DNA of 64,000 nt from PALSA-1444 sp964291045 (GCF_964291045.1 NZ_OZ197277.1:248001-312000); one strand, 5' to 3'. Shown: positions 1 to 9,249, counted from the first letter of the stretch. The notes: generated from the sequence alone by a model not told the origin. Program-made: numbers and translations.

Positions 1-150
1 TTTCCTTAACTCTTATTGAAAATATTTCTGAAACAGATCAAAAAGCTCAGTAAGATCTTGATGATGAGAGTTCCTTAATCAAAGACATAAGGCAAATACG
101 TGAGGGAGGAGTTTTTATAGAGTGTATAGCAATACATGCAAATTTATAGA

Positions 151-1311
151 TTAGAAATAATGTAACTTATTATTTTTTGACTGGACTATGCTAGGGATAA
201 GCTCTGGATAAGTCTCTGAATATTTTTTTATTATATCTCTTTGCAGCTCAATATCAAGAGGTACTAGTGCTGGCGCTACATCAGACATCTCACATCCTTG
301 CATAATAGCAGCAACTAATAACGCCCTTGTTAATTGAATTTTCACAGGAGAAACACTATCTCTATCTCCATCAAAATTAACAGGAAAGCCGCAATTTAAA
401 AGATGAACACCTTCAATATGAAGATCTTCATGACAATCTCTTATATAGGAACATTTTTTTCTCATATGAACTGCATCAAATTCTCTGTCGGAGGAGGATG
501 CGCTTAACAAGACGCAATTATTTTTAATGAATTGATGATGAGTTAGAGGAACGCTTATTTGTCCAGTACAGCCGATAATCAGATCAGCATCTTGTAATAA
601 GAGTGATAAATCAAATTCCTGGATTTCATCTGCTTTATCATAAATTTTTACATCCTAGTCATGTTTTATTCGTGTGTAAATGGATGATCCAATGACTCCA
701 TTTCCGATAATGAGCACTTGTCTTAGGTCCATGTTAAGACGTGCTATACGCTTCAGAGCTTTTTCTATGACTATTTCACTAATAAAAGGGGATTCATAAA
801 GTAGTTTTGCTTCGCTTCTAGCTACATTAATGACAGGGAACTGAAGATGCTTATTTTTAATTTTCTCATATCCAGAGCTTGTTTGTTCAATACCCACAAT
901 TTTTCTATGATCAAGCATTAATGTTGTTGAAATTTCAATGAGTTGACCTCCATCATCAATGATAATAATTTTGTCAAAAACAGATAGATTAAGGGAATTT
1001 AAGGCGTCTTCAAGAAATTGAAGTGTTATTTTGCTGAATTGAGTATCAAAGGAGAGATCTTGCTTAAAGAAAAAACTTAAGGGTGAAACGTTTATGCCCT
1101 CAGAAAGCATCTCTTGCCAGACAGATTGATTACTTGAATAGCACTTTCCTAAGAGAAAAACATTTTGAGGAGATAGTCCTAATGGATAAAGAGATCTCAA
1201 CATGGAATGTGTTGTAGATAAGATATGCTGGCAGCCGATTACAAGTGTGTTATTTAAAGAAAGAGAGGGATACAAGGAAGTGACATAGTCAACAATAGGC
1301 ATGCTTAACAT
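151..1311 (-). pseudogene. S-adenosylhomocysteinase-like gene interrupted by one in-frame amber codon
   Basis: The reading frame is open from 1311 to 151 except for one TAG at 657-655, after codon 218. The upstream part carries family-typical segments: an IDDGGQLIE stretch, GIEQTSSG, and the Rossmann glycine loop GNGVIGSS. The downstream part continues the dinucleotide-binding fold (LLLQDADLIIGCTGQ) in the same frame. Without the stop the product would be about 385 residues, somewhat shorter than usual AHCY. AHCY hydrolyses the S-adenosylhomocysteine left by methyltransferases, which fits the methyltransferase-rich neighbourhood. A ribosome site AAGGGTG lies 8 bases before the start. It follows the HD gene (1558-2220) on the same strand. 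It may be a real pseudogene, a read-through gene or a sequencing error. The family assignment is good; true AHCY activity is uncertain. Confidence 0.75.
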
Positions 1312-1557
1312 AAAAAAACACCCTTAAATTAAAAAAATATATTTTAAAAAAACGATTCTATTAAGCTACGTATATAATGTCAATTTAATTGCATTGAAAT
1401 TATATTTAATTTTAAATATGCGTCATATTATTTTAGATGTTTATGCTATATTGCATTTTCTTTATCATTAAAAAATGAGCTGTTTCTAAGTTTATAAATT
1501 CATTTTATTTAGGCATTCATCTCTTTGCGCCTTATTTGGGCTATTTCTATAGAGACT

Positions 1558-2220
1558 TTAGACTAAATCAAGACTGAATAGATCATCCAATTGAAAATTC
1601 AAACATTCATGGAAAGAACAATCTGATTGTTTTAATTTTTCCATAGATTCGTGAATAATATATTTTGATAATTGCATTAAAAATGGATTAAATGAGGATG
1701 CTTTAAGCATTCTTTGCCATGCAGCTAAAATAATCTCTTCGCTGCCCCATTTATTAACATCAGATTTAAGCTGTTGCATTTGAGCTTCAATTTTATCTAG
1801 AGAATAAACTATTAATGCTTCAATAGAGGTCTTTTTTTCGTAGGTTAGCCATAAGTTGCAAAAATCTTCCTCTAAATTGTATGGAAGAACACTTGTAATT
1901 TCTTGTATGGCTTTTATCTCTTCTAATTTCTTTATTTTTTCTAGGTTTTGATTTTTAACTATTTCTGAAAAGGGAATATCTCCTGTGATTGCTTCAGGCA
2001 AATCATGAACAACCGCTAACTTCAAAGCTTCTAAAATATTAAAATCTAATTCAAGATAGGGAGCTACTGTAATGAGAAGTAAGGCTAAATTCCAAGTGTG
2101 GGAAGCTACGGTTTCTTGCATACCATTTGAACACCAAATGCGTCTGGGTTCAAATTTAAGTCTTTCACTTATGTTAAAAAAATTTATTATTGATTTGATA
2201 TCATGATTACAGTCTTTCAC
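1558..2220 (-). CDS. HD-domain phosphohydrolase (YfbR/HDDC2-like)
   Basis: A 220-residue protein with the metal-binding pattern of small HD hydrolases: His41 in VASHTW, His72-Asp73 with Glu76 in VVHDLPEAITGD, and a late Asp near residue 141 in YSLDKIEA. Family members such as E. coli YfbR dephosphorylate deoxynucleoside monophosphates; the substrate here is unknown. It is a clear paralogue of the protein at 7482-8090, with the metal ligands at identical residue numbers. It lies 83 bases downstream of a methyltransferase gene, probably in one transcript running MFS, methyltransferase, HD, AHCY-like. A palindrome TTATCGATAA (2274-2283) sits in the spacer. I see no damage. Confidence 0.8.
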   Translation of the reverse strand: MKDCNHDIKSIINFFNISERLKFEPRRIWCSNGMQETVASHTWNLALLLITVAPYLELDFNILEALKLAVVHDLPEAITGDIPFSEIVKNQNLEKIKKLEEIKAIQEITSVLPYNLEEDFCNLWLTYEKKTSIEALIVYSLDKIEAQMQQLKSDVNKWGSEEIILAAWQRMLKASSFNPFLMQLSKYIIHESMEKLKQSDCSFHECLNFQLDDLFSLDLV

Positions 2221-2303
2221 AAATGAAGCCTACTTGAAATACGAGTGTTGATGTCATTGATAATTTTTGGATTTTATCGATAAGTTCAATTTCAATATAA
2301 ATG

Positions 2304-3131
2304 TTATTGTTTGGAACATTTTATTATAAAATAATCTAAATATTTTAATTCGTAAGCGTCTACCCATTGGCTAGAATGTTTTGTATGGGGTTTTTCCTGG
2401 AGAGCCCATTTACAAAATCCTTTGAAAACATTTTCTCCAATTGAAAGGATATTAATATTTGAAAAACCGTGAGCTGATAGCAGCTCTCTTGCATATTCAA
2501 TTCCTACTGCATGGTGAGATCCTAGCACATTTAGTGGTAAAATATCATTTATTGCTGGATTAGATGAATAGCCAGTGAAAAAAAATGTACTTATAATCAG
2601 CTCGCCATTTGGTTTTAAAATTCTATAGGACTCTTTTATAAAGGCCTCAAAATCAGGAAAATGTTGTGCTGCTTCTAGAGTGATAATACCATCAAAACTT
2701 TCATCAGAAAATGATGTATCTGCTGCATATCCCTGTATAAATCTATGAGCCTCTTGTGGATAATTGTCTTTACATAGAGAAATTTGAGAGGGAACTGCAT
2801 CAATACCCATTGGGTTAAATCCATAATTTAGCATTAGATGCACACCATGCCCTCTTCCACATCCAACTTCAAGGATCCTTCGATCTTGACCATTTTCAAG
2901 AAAAGAGATCACTTTTTTATATAAATTTATCTGAGAATCCAATCGAGTTTTTTTATCAATTTTTTCAGGAAGGTTACTCCAAAACCCAAAGTTGATACAT
3001 CCTAATTCTAGATCAGGGAATAATATTTCCATTCCATTGATATCCATTAATCCAGAATAAAATTTAATAACATCATGATCTACCATTGGTAAATCAATAG
3101 TGTTTTCAACAAAATTATATCCTTTGCTCAT
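2304..3131 (-). CDS. class I SAM-dependent methyltransferase, small-molecule type
   Basis: A 275-residue protein with a Rossmann methyltransferase core: motif I ILEVGCGRGHG near residue 86, the acidic end of beta-2 in GIDAVP, and the later LEAAQHFPDFEAFIKESYRILKP stretch typical of Methyltransf_11 enzymes. An N-terminal segment with NFGFW before the core resembles natural-product methyltransferases of the tocopherol/RebM type, where the equivalent motif precedes motif I. The substrate cannot be read from the sequence. The start overlaps the end of the upstream MFS gene by 17 bases, so translational coupling is likely. It is followed by an HD hydrolase gene, so it probably belongs to a small metabolite pathway rather than RNA modification. 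Confidence 0.8.
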   Translation of the reverse strand: MSKGYNFVENTIDLPMVDHDVIKFYSGLMDINGMEILFPDLELGCINFGFWSNLPEKIDKKTRLDSQINLYKKVISFLENGQDRRILEVGCGRGHGVHLMLNYGFNPMGIDAVPSQISLCKDNYPQEAHRFIQGYAADTSFSDESFDGIITLEAAQHFPDFEAFIKESYRILKPNGELIISTFFFTGYSSNPAINDILPLNVLGSHHAVGIEYARELLSAHGFSNINILSIGENVFKGFCKWALQEKPHTKHSSQWVDAYELKYLDYFIIKCSKQ

Positions 3132-4284
3132 TTTCCCCTCTTACACTAAAGACATTAATAAAAAATGCGATAAAAAAAAGCAAACTGAGGCCTGCTCCAA
3201 TTGAATAAAATGATAAATGAAAATATTTAATAAATTCAAGAATTAAAGGAGCAAAAATAGATGCAATACCTTGAATGCCTTCGCAAATCCCTGATGCTTC
3301 TCCTATTTTTTTTGAATTAAATAATTGAAATGATCGACTGTATACCAGTGGAATATAAATAGCTCCTATGCATGCTATAATCCCACCAAATACCTTTAAT
3401 GAAATTGGATTTTTCATTAAGTATGCTCCAATAACCCCTAATAACATGAGTAATCCGCCCAAAAAATATGCCGCAGAAATCAGGTTTGAATAAGTTAAAT
3501 GATAATCTTTATGAGGTAAAAAATGTAGAATGCTTCCGCTTACGACACCAATTCCAGCTAAAATAAAAAAAGTATCACCTTTAAAAGCTAGAGCGCTGAT
3601 GAAATATACAGATTCAGCAAACAAAAATGATATCCAAACAAGATATAATTTAAAAATTTTGCCTCCTTTTGTCGCATTTTTTTTATTGCGGTTATAACTT
3701 TTATTTTCCTTAAATAAAATAAAAGAAAAAATAAAACTGATTATTGAAAAGTAATAAATTAAATTAATGGAATTTTCCAATCCTAGATTTTGAAAATTAC
3801 CGAAAAAAATCCATGGAAATGCCTGTAACAATACAGAATAGGCGATTAATTTTGGACTTTGATAACTATGATTTTTTTTACTTGTTTTTAAAAAAAAATT
3901 TTTGTGAAAAGAGATTAAACTAGCATTAATAATCGGAGTAGGATTATATGCAAATGCCAATAACATAATAATAGGAAGATTAAATCCATATTTTTTTAAA
4001 AAAAAAATCCCAAAAATCCCAATAGCTGTTGTTATTAAGAGAATATTTTTTCGAGAATATTTATCAGATAGTTTGCCAAATAAGTAGGCTCCGCTAATAT
4101 TGAGTAAAACCCATATTAAAAAAATAAAAATTTCCTTTTCTAAAGGAAAGAATGCGTAAATCCAAACATTTAGTGAAAGTGCACACATAATTGAAAGTGC
4201 TGCATTTATAGCTAAAGTAAAAAATGACCCTATTCCTATGTCATCTATTTTTTTTAGCGAATTTATTATCAATGGCCAAATCAC
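3115..4284 (-). CDS. MFS-type membrane transporter
   Basis: A 389-residue, strongly hydrophobic protein with about 11-12 predicted membrane segments. Between segments 2 and 3 it has the major facilitator loop signature GKLSDKYSRKNIL (motif A). A charged central loop (around ENKSYNRNKKNATKGG) separates the two six-helix halves. Length and layout are normal for the family. It is the first gene of a minus-strand group and overlaps the next gene, a methyltransferase. An exporter together with methyltransferases is a common arrangement in small-molecule clusters, but the substrate is unknown. The gene contains many long A or T runs, consistent with its low G+C. Confidence 0.8.
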   Translation of the reverse strand: MIWPLIINSLKKIDDIGIGSFFTLAINAALSIMCALSLNVWIYAFFPLEKEIFIFLIWVLLNISGAYLFGKLSDKYSRKNILLITTAIGIFGIFFLKKYGFNLPIIMLLAFAYNPTPIINASLISFHKNFFLKTSKKNHSYQSPKLIAYSVLLQAFPWIFFGNFQNLGLENSINLIYYFSIISFIFSFILFKENKSYNRNKKNATKGGKIFKLYLVWISFLFAESVYFISALAFKGDTFFILAGIGVVSGSILHFLPHKDYHLTYSNLISAAYFLGGLLMLLGVIGAYLMKNPISLKVFGGIIACIGAIYIPLVYSRSFQLFNSKKIGEASGICEGIQGIASIFAPLILEFIKYFHLSFYSIGAGLSLLFFIAFFINVFSVRGENEQRI

Positions 4285-4618
4285 AGAAACCTAATTTTTA
4301 AATTTTGTTTTTTTACTAAAACCTATCGAATAAATCTATATATATCAATAAATTTATTCCTACCTTCTGATGCCAATTTGATGCATGGAAAGAGTCAAAA
4401 TAAGAGATATAAGATATAACTATCCGAACATCTTTCCATAAACATATATATTTAGAGAAGTGGGATATTTTATGAGATTTAAAAAATAATTATTTTGTCG
4501 AAAAAATAATATAATTTTCTTTCCAAATAGATTTTATCTGTATTATATAAAAATTACTTTATTGGTCGCTCCTGTCTTGCCAGCAATTTGAACTTTTTTC
4601 TCTGTAAATATTCACTTT
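4285..4618. other. 334-base A+T-rich spacer
   Basis: No coding frame is convincing here. It contains an inverted repeat GAATAAAT/ATTTATTC at 4328-4335 and 4352-4359, upstream of the MFS gene. It might be a promoter-proximal operator or a weak terminator of the truncated AHCY-like gene. The missing C-terminal half of that gene is not present. Confidence 0.5.
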
Positions 4619-5139
4619 TTAATCCTTACCCTGAGTTTTATTAACCCCTGAAGAGGTTTGCTCAATACCTACTATGGGAAGATCATGAGGAAACCGTGCA
4701 TTTATTTTCTCTATGAGGTGCCCTCCATCATCTAAAATGAGTATTCTTTTATAAAAATACAAATCATTCTTGGATAATATTTGATCTAGCATTTCATCAA
4801 CACTTTGATCAAAGACTAAGTCAAAAGGAAGTTTGCCGTTAAAAAAAGAACTGGCTAATGAAATATCTACATTTTTTTGTTGCAATAGATTTATAACAAT
4901 TGGATTTGTCGAATAGCACTTGCCAAGTATAAATAATTTTTTGCATTGAAAAGGAAATTAAAAAATATTTCGCATAATGCTCTTGTACTAGAACATAAAT
5001 GTTGCACAGAAATAATAAGAACATCTTCTAAGGACAAGCTGCTTAATGCTTTCTTTGTATATTCAAGTAGTGGCAATTTTTTATTGGAATAAACTATGCC
5101 ATGGAGTTGAATAGTGAGATTTTTTTGACTATTAGTCAT
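4619..5139 (-). pseudogene. frameshifted and truncated second AHCY-like gene
   Basis: Two overlapping-register fragments belong to one decayed gene. The N-terminal fragment (5139-4891) contains LSLEDVLIISVQHLCSST, matching LNNTLVIGCQHILSTT of the copy at 151-1311. The next fragment, in another frame, restores FILGKCYSTNPIV and continues through LILDDGGHLIE and GIEQTSSG. The frame change lies near a run of six A around 4930-4960. The gene then stops at 4619 after about 190 residues' worth of sequence, so the whole NAD-binding half is missing. The IS element starts 94 bases upstream of its start codon, possibly removing its promoter. Confidence 0.75.
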
Positions 5140-5223
5140 TAGATTCCCATTATATTTTGGTATTTAAGCATTTAAAAAATTAGCATGTTTTTGATAAATT
5201 TTGAAAATCAAATAATTTTATTT

Positions 5224-5249
5224 GTGCTGCGTGGGTGTGTTGTATTAAT
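5224..5249. repeat. left target duplication and left inverted repeat of the IS
   Basis: GTGCTGCGT (5224-5232) is repeated exactly at 6345-6353 and is the 9-bp target duplication. It is followed by the terminal repeat GGGTGTGTTGTATTAAT (5233-5249), which matches the right end in 15 of 17 positions. Confidence 0.9.
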
Positions 5250-6344
5250 TCATAGACAATCAAAAAAAATGGAATGAAAAAATAGGGTAATTTTTTATTG
5301 ATTAAAGAAAAAGCATGGGATTATACTTTTTGTTACAAAGCAAAAAAGGAGATCCCATGCAATCACGACGTAGATCACGACGTAACTGGGCTAAATATAA
5401 CAGATCTTTAGTTAATCGTAGAGATATTAATTTCTGGGTAGAGTCTACAGCCCATGAAAAATTTAAGGTAAAAGATAAGAAAAAACGAGGCCATCCCTTT
5501 AGCTATTCGAATTTTTTGATCATGGCTATGATGACGCTTAGATTCCAATTCAATCTTCCTCTAAGGCAGACACAGGGGTTTTTTAGGTCTCTTCTTGTTC
5601 TTCAAGGTATTGATATACAAGTGATTTCCTATTCACAGCTCTGCAGAAGGATGAAAACGCTTTCTCTTCCTAAAAACCTCGTTAAACGTGGGCAAGTGAC
5701 AGATATTGTGTTAGATTCTACAGGACTAAAAGTGTATGGATCTGGAGAATGGTGTGCCTCTAAATATGGAGGAAAATCCAAGTGGAATAAGCTCCATATA
5801 GCCATGAATTTAAAGACACAGGAGATCATCTTAGCTGAAATTGGGGATGAGTATGAGGCTGATACAACCTATTTTGAAAAAGCACTTCAAAAAGCAAATA
5901 GCAAGAAAGGGAGAGTTCTTATGGATGGTATCGCTGATAACGAAAACTGCTACGCACTTGCTAAAAAGTATAACAAGGAGCTTCTAACACCTCCTAGAAA
6001 AGGAGCGGTTATCCGTAATGAGCCTGTTTATGAAAAAAGAAATGAGGCTATCCAGATCATCAAAGGACTGGGAGGTGATCTAGAAGCAAGATCGATATGG
6101 GGAAAGCTAACTGGATACAGTCGAAGAGCGGTAGCCCGAAGTATGATGTCTAGGTGGAAAAGAACCTTTAGTGGAAGCCTAAAAAGTAGATGTCCGCAGA
6201 GGAGAAATGTTGAAGTTGCGTTCAAAGCAGGTATGATTAACAAAGTAATTTCTAGAAAAAGTGGATAAAAGTTCCTGGGAAAGGGGAATTATTGTCATTT
6301 TTTTGCTCTAAAATATTGTTTTTCAGCATTAGTACAACAAACCC
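5233..6344 (+). mobile_element. IS5-family, IS903-group insertion sequence, complete ends
   Basis: The element is 1112 bp with 17-bp imperfect terminal inverted repeats and a 9-bp direct target repeat outside them. A 9-bp duplication and ends of the GGnTTTGTTG type are characteristic of the IS903 group, and the encoded transposase is of the same type. It lies between the decayed AHCY-like gene and a methyltransferase operon and does not interrupt a recognisable gene. The intact ends and duplication point to a fairly recent insertion. Confidence 0.92.
5357..6268 (+). CDS. IS903-type DDE transposase, apparently lacking the catalytic Glu
   Basis: I chose ATG 5357 because AAGGAG lies 6 bases before it; an upstream in-frame start at 5315 has no such site. 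The 303-residue protein follows IS903 transposase along its length: RNWAKYNRSLVNR at the N-terminus, the first Asp (D120) in LDSTGLKVYG, the second Asp (D190) in LMDGIADN, and PPRKGA in between the second Asp and the C-terminal part. In IS903 the third acidic residue lies in RRSIAETAMYR. The aligned stretch here reads RRAVARSMMSR, with Arg261 where the Glu should be. If that alignment is right this copy is inactive, despite the full-length frame. Confidence 0.88.
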   Translation: MQSRRRSRRNWAKYNRSLVNRRDINFWVESTAHEKFKVKDKKKRGHPFSYSNFLIMAMMTLRFQFNLPLRQTQGFFRSLLVLQGIDIQVISYSQLCRRMKTLSLPKNLVKRGQVTDIVLDSTGLKVYGSGEWCASKYGGKSKWNKLHIAMNLKTQEIILAEIGDEYEADTTYFEKALQKANSKKGRVLMDGIADNENCYALAKKYNKELLTPPRKGAVIRNEPVYEKRNEAIQIIKGLGGDLEARSIWGKLTGYSRRAVARSMMSRWKRTFSGSLKSRCPQRRNVEVAFKAGMINKVISRKSG

Positions 6345-6353
6345 GTGCTGCGT
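6328..6353. repeat. right inverted repeat and right target duplication of the IS
   Basis: ATTAGTACAACAAACCC (6328-6344) is the inverted counterpart of the left end, followed by the direct copy GTGCTGCGT (6345-6353). Confidence 0.9.
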
Positions 6354-6749
6354 GATTTTTATGCAAAATGAGACCAATTTTTAGTATACAATTACAGAAG
6401 CGATTGTGTTGATATTAGCTCACTGAAATAGGAATTAAAGGATTTTTTTAATCATGCAGGGCCTAATCTTTGATGTTATCTAGTTAGCATTGTAGAACGA
6501 ATAGGGCATTTTAATTGAATAAATTTATGGTTACAAATAACTTGCCTGCATATCAGCTAGGCGAATATTAAAAAATATAGATTGGTTTCAAATGAGGGCT
6601 TTTGAATTCATCGATTATTTCGTTATATTAAATTAATAATTGTAAAAAATAGATTGATCTGCGGATTGTTTTTATGGAATATTATTAAAAAATAATATCA
6701 CTTTTGCAGAATAACAAATATTTTTCTATTGGATTTGATACGATAAAAG
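6354..6749. other. non-coding A+T-rich spacer
   Basis: About 400 bases between the IS and the inverted repeat before the next gene. I see no convincing coding frame or RNA. It was contiguous with 5140-5223 before the IS inserted, so it probably held divergent promoters for the AHCY-like copy and the methyltransferase operon. Confidence 0.5.
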
Positions 6750-6781
6750 ATGTATGTTTTCATTAAAGATAAAACATACAT
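6750..6781 (+). promoter_or_regulatory. perfect 11-bp inverted repeat abutting a ribosome site
   Basis: ATGTATGTTTT (6750-6760) and AAAACATACAT (6771-6781) are separated by 10 bases, and the ribosome site AAGGAG (6782-6787) begins immediately after. It could be an operator for a dimeric regulator or an RNA hairpin controlling access to the start at 6797. It is not followed by a T-run, so a terminator is unlikely. Confidence 0.6.
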
Positions 6782-6796
6782 AAGGAGAGACGTTTT

Positions 6797-7489
6797 ATGA
6801 GCAATTCGACTACTCAAGAATATTATAAGTTATCAGCGGATCAAATTTGTGAAAATGTAAATATGACAGGTCAAGAAGTTATTAAATCAGAAATAGAAGG
6901 TGTTTCTTTACTTTTGTTTCCTCATGTCTATCCTTCTCATAAATTTAGGACAACATCTTTTGTTCTTAAGAATTTAAAGGAAATTATTAAGAATAAAACA
7001 GTATGTGATATGGGATGTGGACCAGGAATTGTGGGTTTATTCTCTTTGCATAATGGAGCCACAAAAGTAGTTCAAGCTGATATCAATCCAAATGCTATAG
7101 AAAACGCCAAAGAAAATAACATTTTAAATGGCTTTAAAGAAGATCGAGTACAAACCTATCTGAGTAACTGTTTTGATAATATCCCTCCAAATATTTTTGA
7201 TGTAATTGTATTTAATATGCCTTACCACTGTGATGAGATCAAAATTAACGATCCCTTAGAGTATGCTTTTTATGACCCAGCTTTTGTTTCCATACAAAAA
7301 TTTTTATCCCAGTCTAAATCTTACTCACATAAAACAACTCAAATTTTTATAGCTTTTTCTAATAAAGGGAATACAGAATTATTAGAGACAATTTTCACTA
7401 ATAGTCCTTATAAGTGGGAGTTATGGAAAGTAACCAATACAGAACAAGAATACGATAATAGAATCTATCTACTTCAGCAAAATGATTGA
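6797..7489 (+). CDS. SAM-dependent methyltransferase of the PrmA/MTS type
   Basis: A 230-residue protein with motif I VCDMGCGPGIVGLF near residue 74, the acidic residue of motif II in QADINPNAI, and NMPYH at the place where N- and O-methyltransferases of the 'small' superfamily carry (N/D)PPY. The upstream FPHVYPSHKFRTTSF segment resembles the start of PrmA/PRMT-like catalytic domains. The target (protein side chain, RNA or small molecule) is not evident. A strong AAGGAG sits 9 bases before the ATG. It overlaps the next gene by 8 bases and leads a three-gene operon with an HD hydrolase and an FkbM methyltransferase. Confidence 0.78.
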   Translation: MSNSTTQEYYKLSADQICENVNMTGQEVIKSEIEGVSLLLFPHVYPSHKFRTTSFVLKNLKEIIKNKTVCDMGCGPGIVGLFSLHNGATKVVQADINPNAIENAKENNILNGFKEDRVQTYLSNCFDNIPPNIFDVIVFNMPYHCDEIKINDPLEYAFYDPAFVSIQKFLSQSKSYSHKTTQIFIAFSNKGNTELLETIFTNSPYKWELWKVTNTEQEYDNRIYLLQQND

Positions 7490-8090
7490 TTTTAGAGAAA
7501 AAAGCATTCAGATATTGCGATTTTTACATTTGGCAGAGCAGCTAAAGAATGAGTTACGTCATAGTTGGACCTCTCAGGGAAGACAAGAAAGCGTTGCTGA
7601 TCATTCTTGGAGAATGTGTCTTTTGCTGCTGGTTAGTGCTCCCTATCTTACTCCACAACTAGACCTTTTAAAAGCTCTAAAAATGGCCATTATTCATGAT
7701 ATAGGTGAAATAATAGTAGGTGATTTACATGCTTTTCAATTAATGAAAAATCCAATCCTTGCTCAAGATAAGAAAGTGAAAGAGAGCCTTGCCATGAAAA
7801 AAATTGTAGAGCCTCTAGGGGAGGAAGGTATTGAACTTCTTAATATCTGGAATGAATTTGAGGCTAATCAATCAATAGAAGCAAGGGCAGTCAATTTTAT
7901 AGATAAAATCGAGGCCTGTATTCAGCATAATGAAGCAGATATACAAACATGGACTGTTGAAGAGATAGAAGGAATAGATGAGTATTTCTCAGCGCTAACT
8001 CCAATAGAACCTTTTTATCAAGAAATTAAAAAAATTATTCAGTTGGAAACATCGAAAAAAATAGATGCCACCTACCAAGGGAAAGAATGA
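7482..8090 (+). CDS. HD-domain phosphohydrolase (YfbR/HDDC2-like), second paralogue
   Basis: A 202-residue protein with His41 in VADHSW, His72-Asp73 and Glu76 in IIHDIGEIIVGD, and a late Asp in NFIDKIEA. These are the same residue positions as in the paralogue at 1558-2220, and the flanking helices (SAPYL, LKALKMA) also match. The likely reaction is metal-dependent removal of phosphate from a nucleotide or related compound. Its start overlaps the upstream methyltransferase by 8 bases and its end overlaps the FkbM gene by 4 (ATGA), a tightly coupled operon. That each HD paralogue follows a methyltransferase gene suggests a functional pairing. Confidence 0.82.
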   Translation: MIDFREKSIQILRFLHLAEQLKNELRHSWTSQGRQESVADHSWRMCLLLLVSAPYLTPQLDLLKALKMAIIHDIGEIIVGDLHAFQLMKNPILAQDKKVKESLAMKKIVEPLGEEGIELLNIWNEFEANQSIEARAVNFIDKIEACIQHNEADIQTWTVEEIEGIDEYFSALTPIEPFYQEIKKIIQLETSKKIDATYQGKE

Positions 8091-9091
8091 AAATGAAAAA
8101 GTCCAATAAGCTAAGTGAGGAAATTCAAAAGTCGCAAATTCTTTATAGAGAGCGTGAAAATAAATCTCTTTTTAATATTATCGAAGAATTTTCTCAAGGA
8201 GAATTGGATAAATATGAATATATTTTAGAAATGCATGATAAATATTCAACTTTGTTTGAACTGAAAAAGTTAATAAAAAAATGCAATATTAAATCTATTT
8301 CAATTGATTCTGATTTTGTGAAATTTCATTTAGATGGCTCTAATTTGACATTGATCGCAGATAATGCCTGCCGTTCGGCTTTATTTGAATCGCTAAATTT
8401 TGGTTCTTATGAACAAGAAGAAATGCAAATGATAGAGAACCTGATTGGAGAAAAGGATGTTATATTCGATATAGGGGCGCATTTAGGCTGGTACTCCATT
8501 CAACTAGCTTATTTACGTAAGCATGCAACTATTTATGGATTTGAACCTGTTGCAGCAACTTATCACTTATTTAAAAAAAATATTGAATTAAATGAATTAA
8601 CCAACATTAATTATTTTAATTTTGGTTTTTCTGATAAAGAAAAAATGACAAATTTTTATTATTCTGAAGCAGGATCTGCTATTGCTTCAGAGCAAGATAT
8701 TTTTGAGGTGAATACCCTAGGAACAGTGGAGTGCTATTTAAAACGACTAGATGATTTTGTTTTAGATAAAAAAATTAGCCAAATAGATTTCATAAAATGT
8801 GATGTTGAAGGTGCGGAGTTTTTAGTTTTAAAAGGTGGGCAAAATTCTATAAAGAAATTCTCTCCCATCTTATTTCTTGAACTTGTTGAGAATTGGTGTA
8901 ATATGTTTAGCTACACAATACAAGAATTAATTGTTTTTCTCTTTGATCTTGGTTATAAAATGTTTGAAATTCAAAAAGGCCATTTGAAGGAATTAAATGC
9001 AATTTCCACTGAAAGCATCGATAATTTTAATTATCTATTTTTACATGGAAAGAAACACGAACATTTGATCAGTAAGTTCTCTAGTAAATGA
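8087..9091 (+). CDS. FkbM-family methyltransferase
   Basis: A 334-residue protein. After about 110 residues of helical N-terminus it has the FkbM hallmarks: VIFDIGAHLGWYS (motif I), YGFEPVAATYHLFKKNIELN (motif II with the acidic residue and following helix), and DFIKCDVEGAEFLVLKGG (the D-x-E-G-x-E motif). FkbM enzymes usually O-methylate sugars or secondary metabolites. The extra N-terminal region is not recognised. It is the last gene of the 6797-9091 operon, sharing ATGA with the HD gene. There is no signal peptide, so action is likely in the cytosol. Confidence 0.85.
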   Translation: MKMKKSNKLSEEIQKSQILYRERENKSLFNIIEEFSQGELDKYEYILEMHDKYSTLFELKKLIKKCNIKSISIDSDFVKFHLDGSNLTLIADNACRSALFESLNFGSYEQEEMQMIENLIGEKDVIFDIGAHLGWYSIQLAYLRKHATIYGFEPVAATYHLFKKNIELNELTNINYFNFGFSDKEKMTNFYYSEAGSAIASEQDIFEVNTLGTVECYLKRLDDFVLDKKISQIDFIKCDVEGAEFLVLKGGQNSIKKFSPILFLELVENWCNMFSYTIQELIVFLFDLGYKMFEIQKGHLKELNAISTESIDNFNYLFLHGKKHEHLISKFSSK

Positions 9092-9133
9092 GCAAATAGA
9101 GAGTGTATAGTACGAAGATTAAAAAATAAAAAT

Positions 9134-9196
9134 AATGCCTTTTTTCCAGAATCATTATTGTATGCTGTATTATTATCCTAATAAGTGGGAGGCATT
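9134..9196. terminator. probable bidirectional terminator between convergent genes
   Basis: AATGCCT (9134-9140) pairs with AGGCATT (9190-9196) across a long loop. On the minus strand the stem is followed by a T-rich tract. It lies between convergent genes ending at 9091 and 9250. Confidence 0.4.
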
Positions 9197-9249
9197 TTGC
9201 TAGTTTTTCTTAGTATATGCCATCATGTTTTTGGATTTTTACTTTAAAA

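Noticed and set aside
1..53. Seventeen open codons on the plus strand ending in TAA at 51-53, possible 3-prime end of a gene
   Set aside because: Too short at the window edge to tell from chance in A+T-rich DNA.
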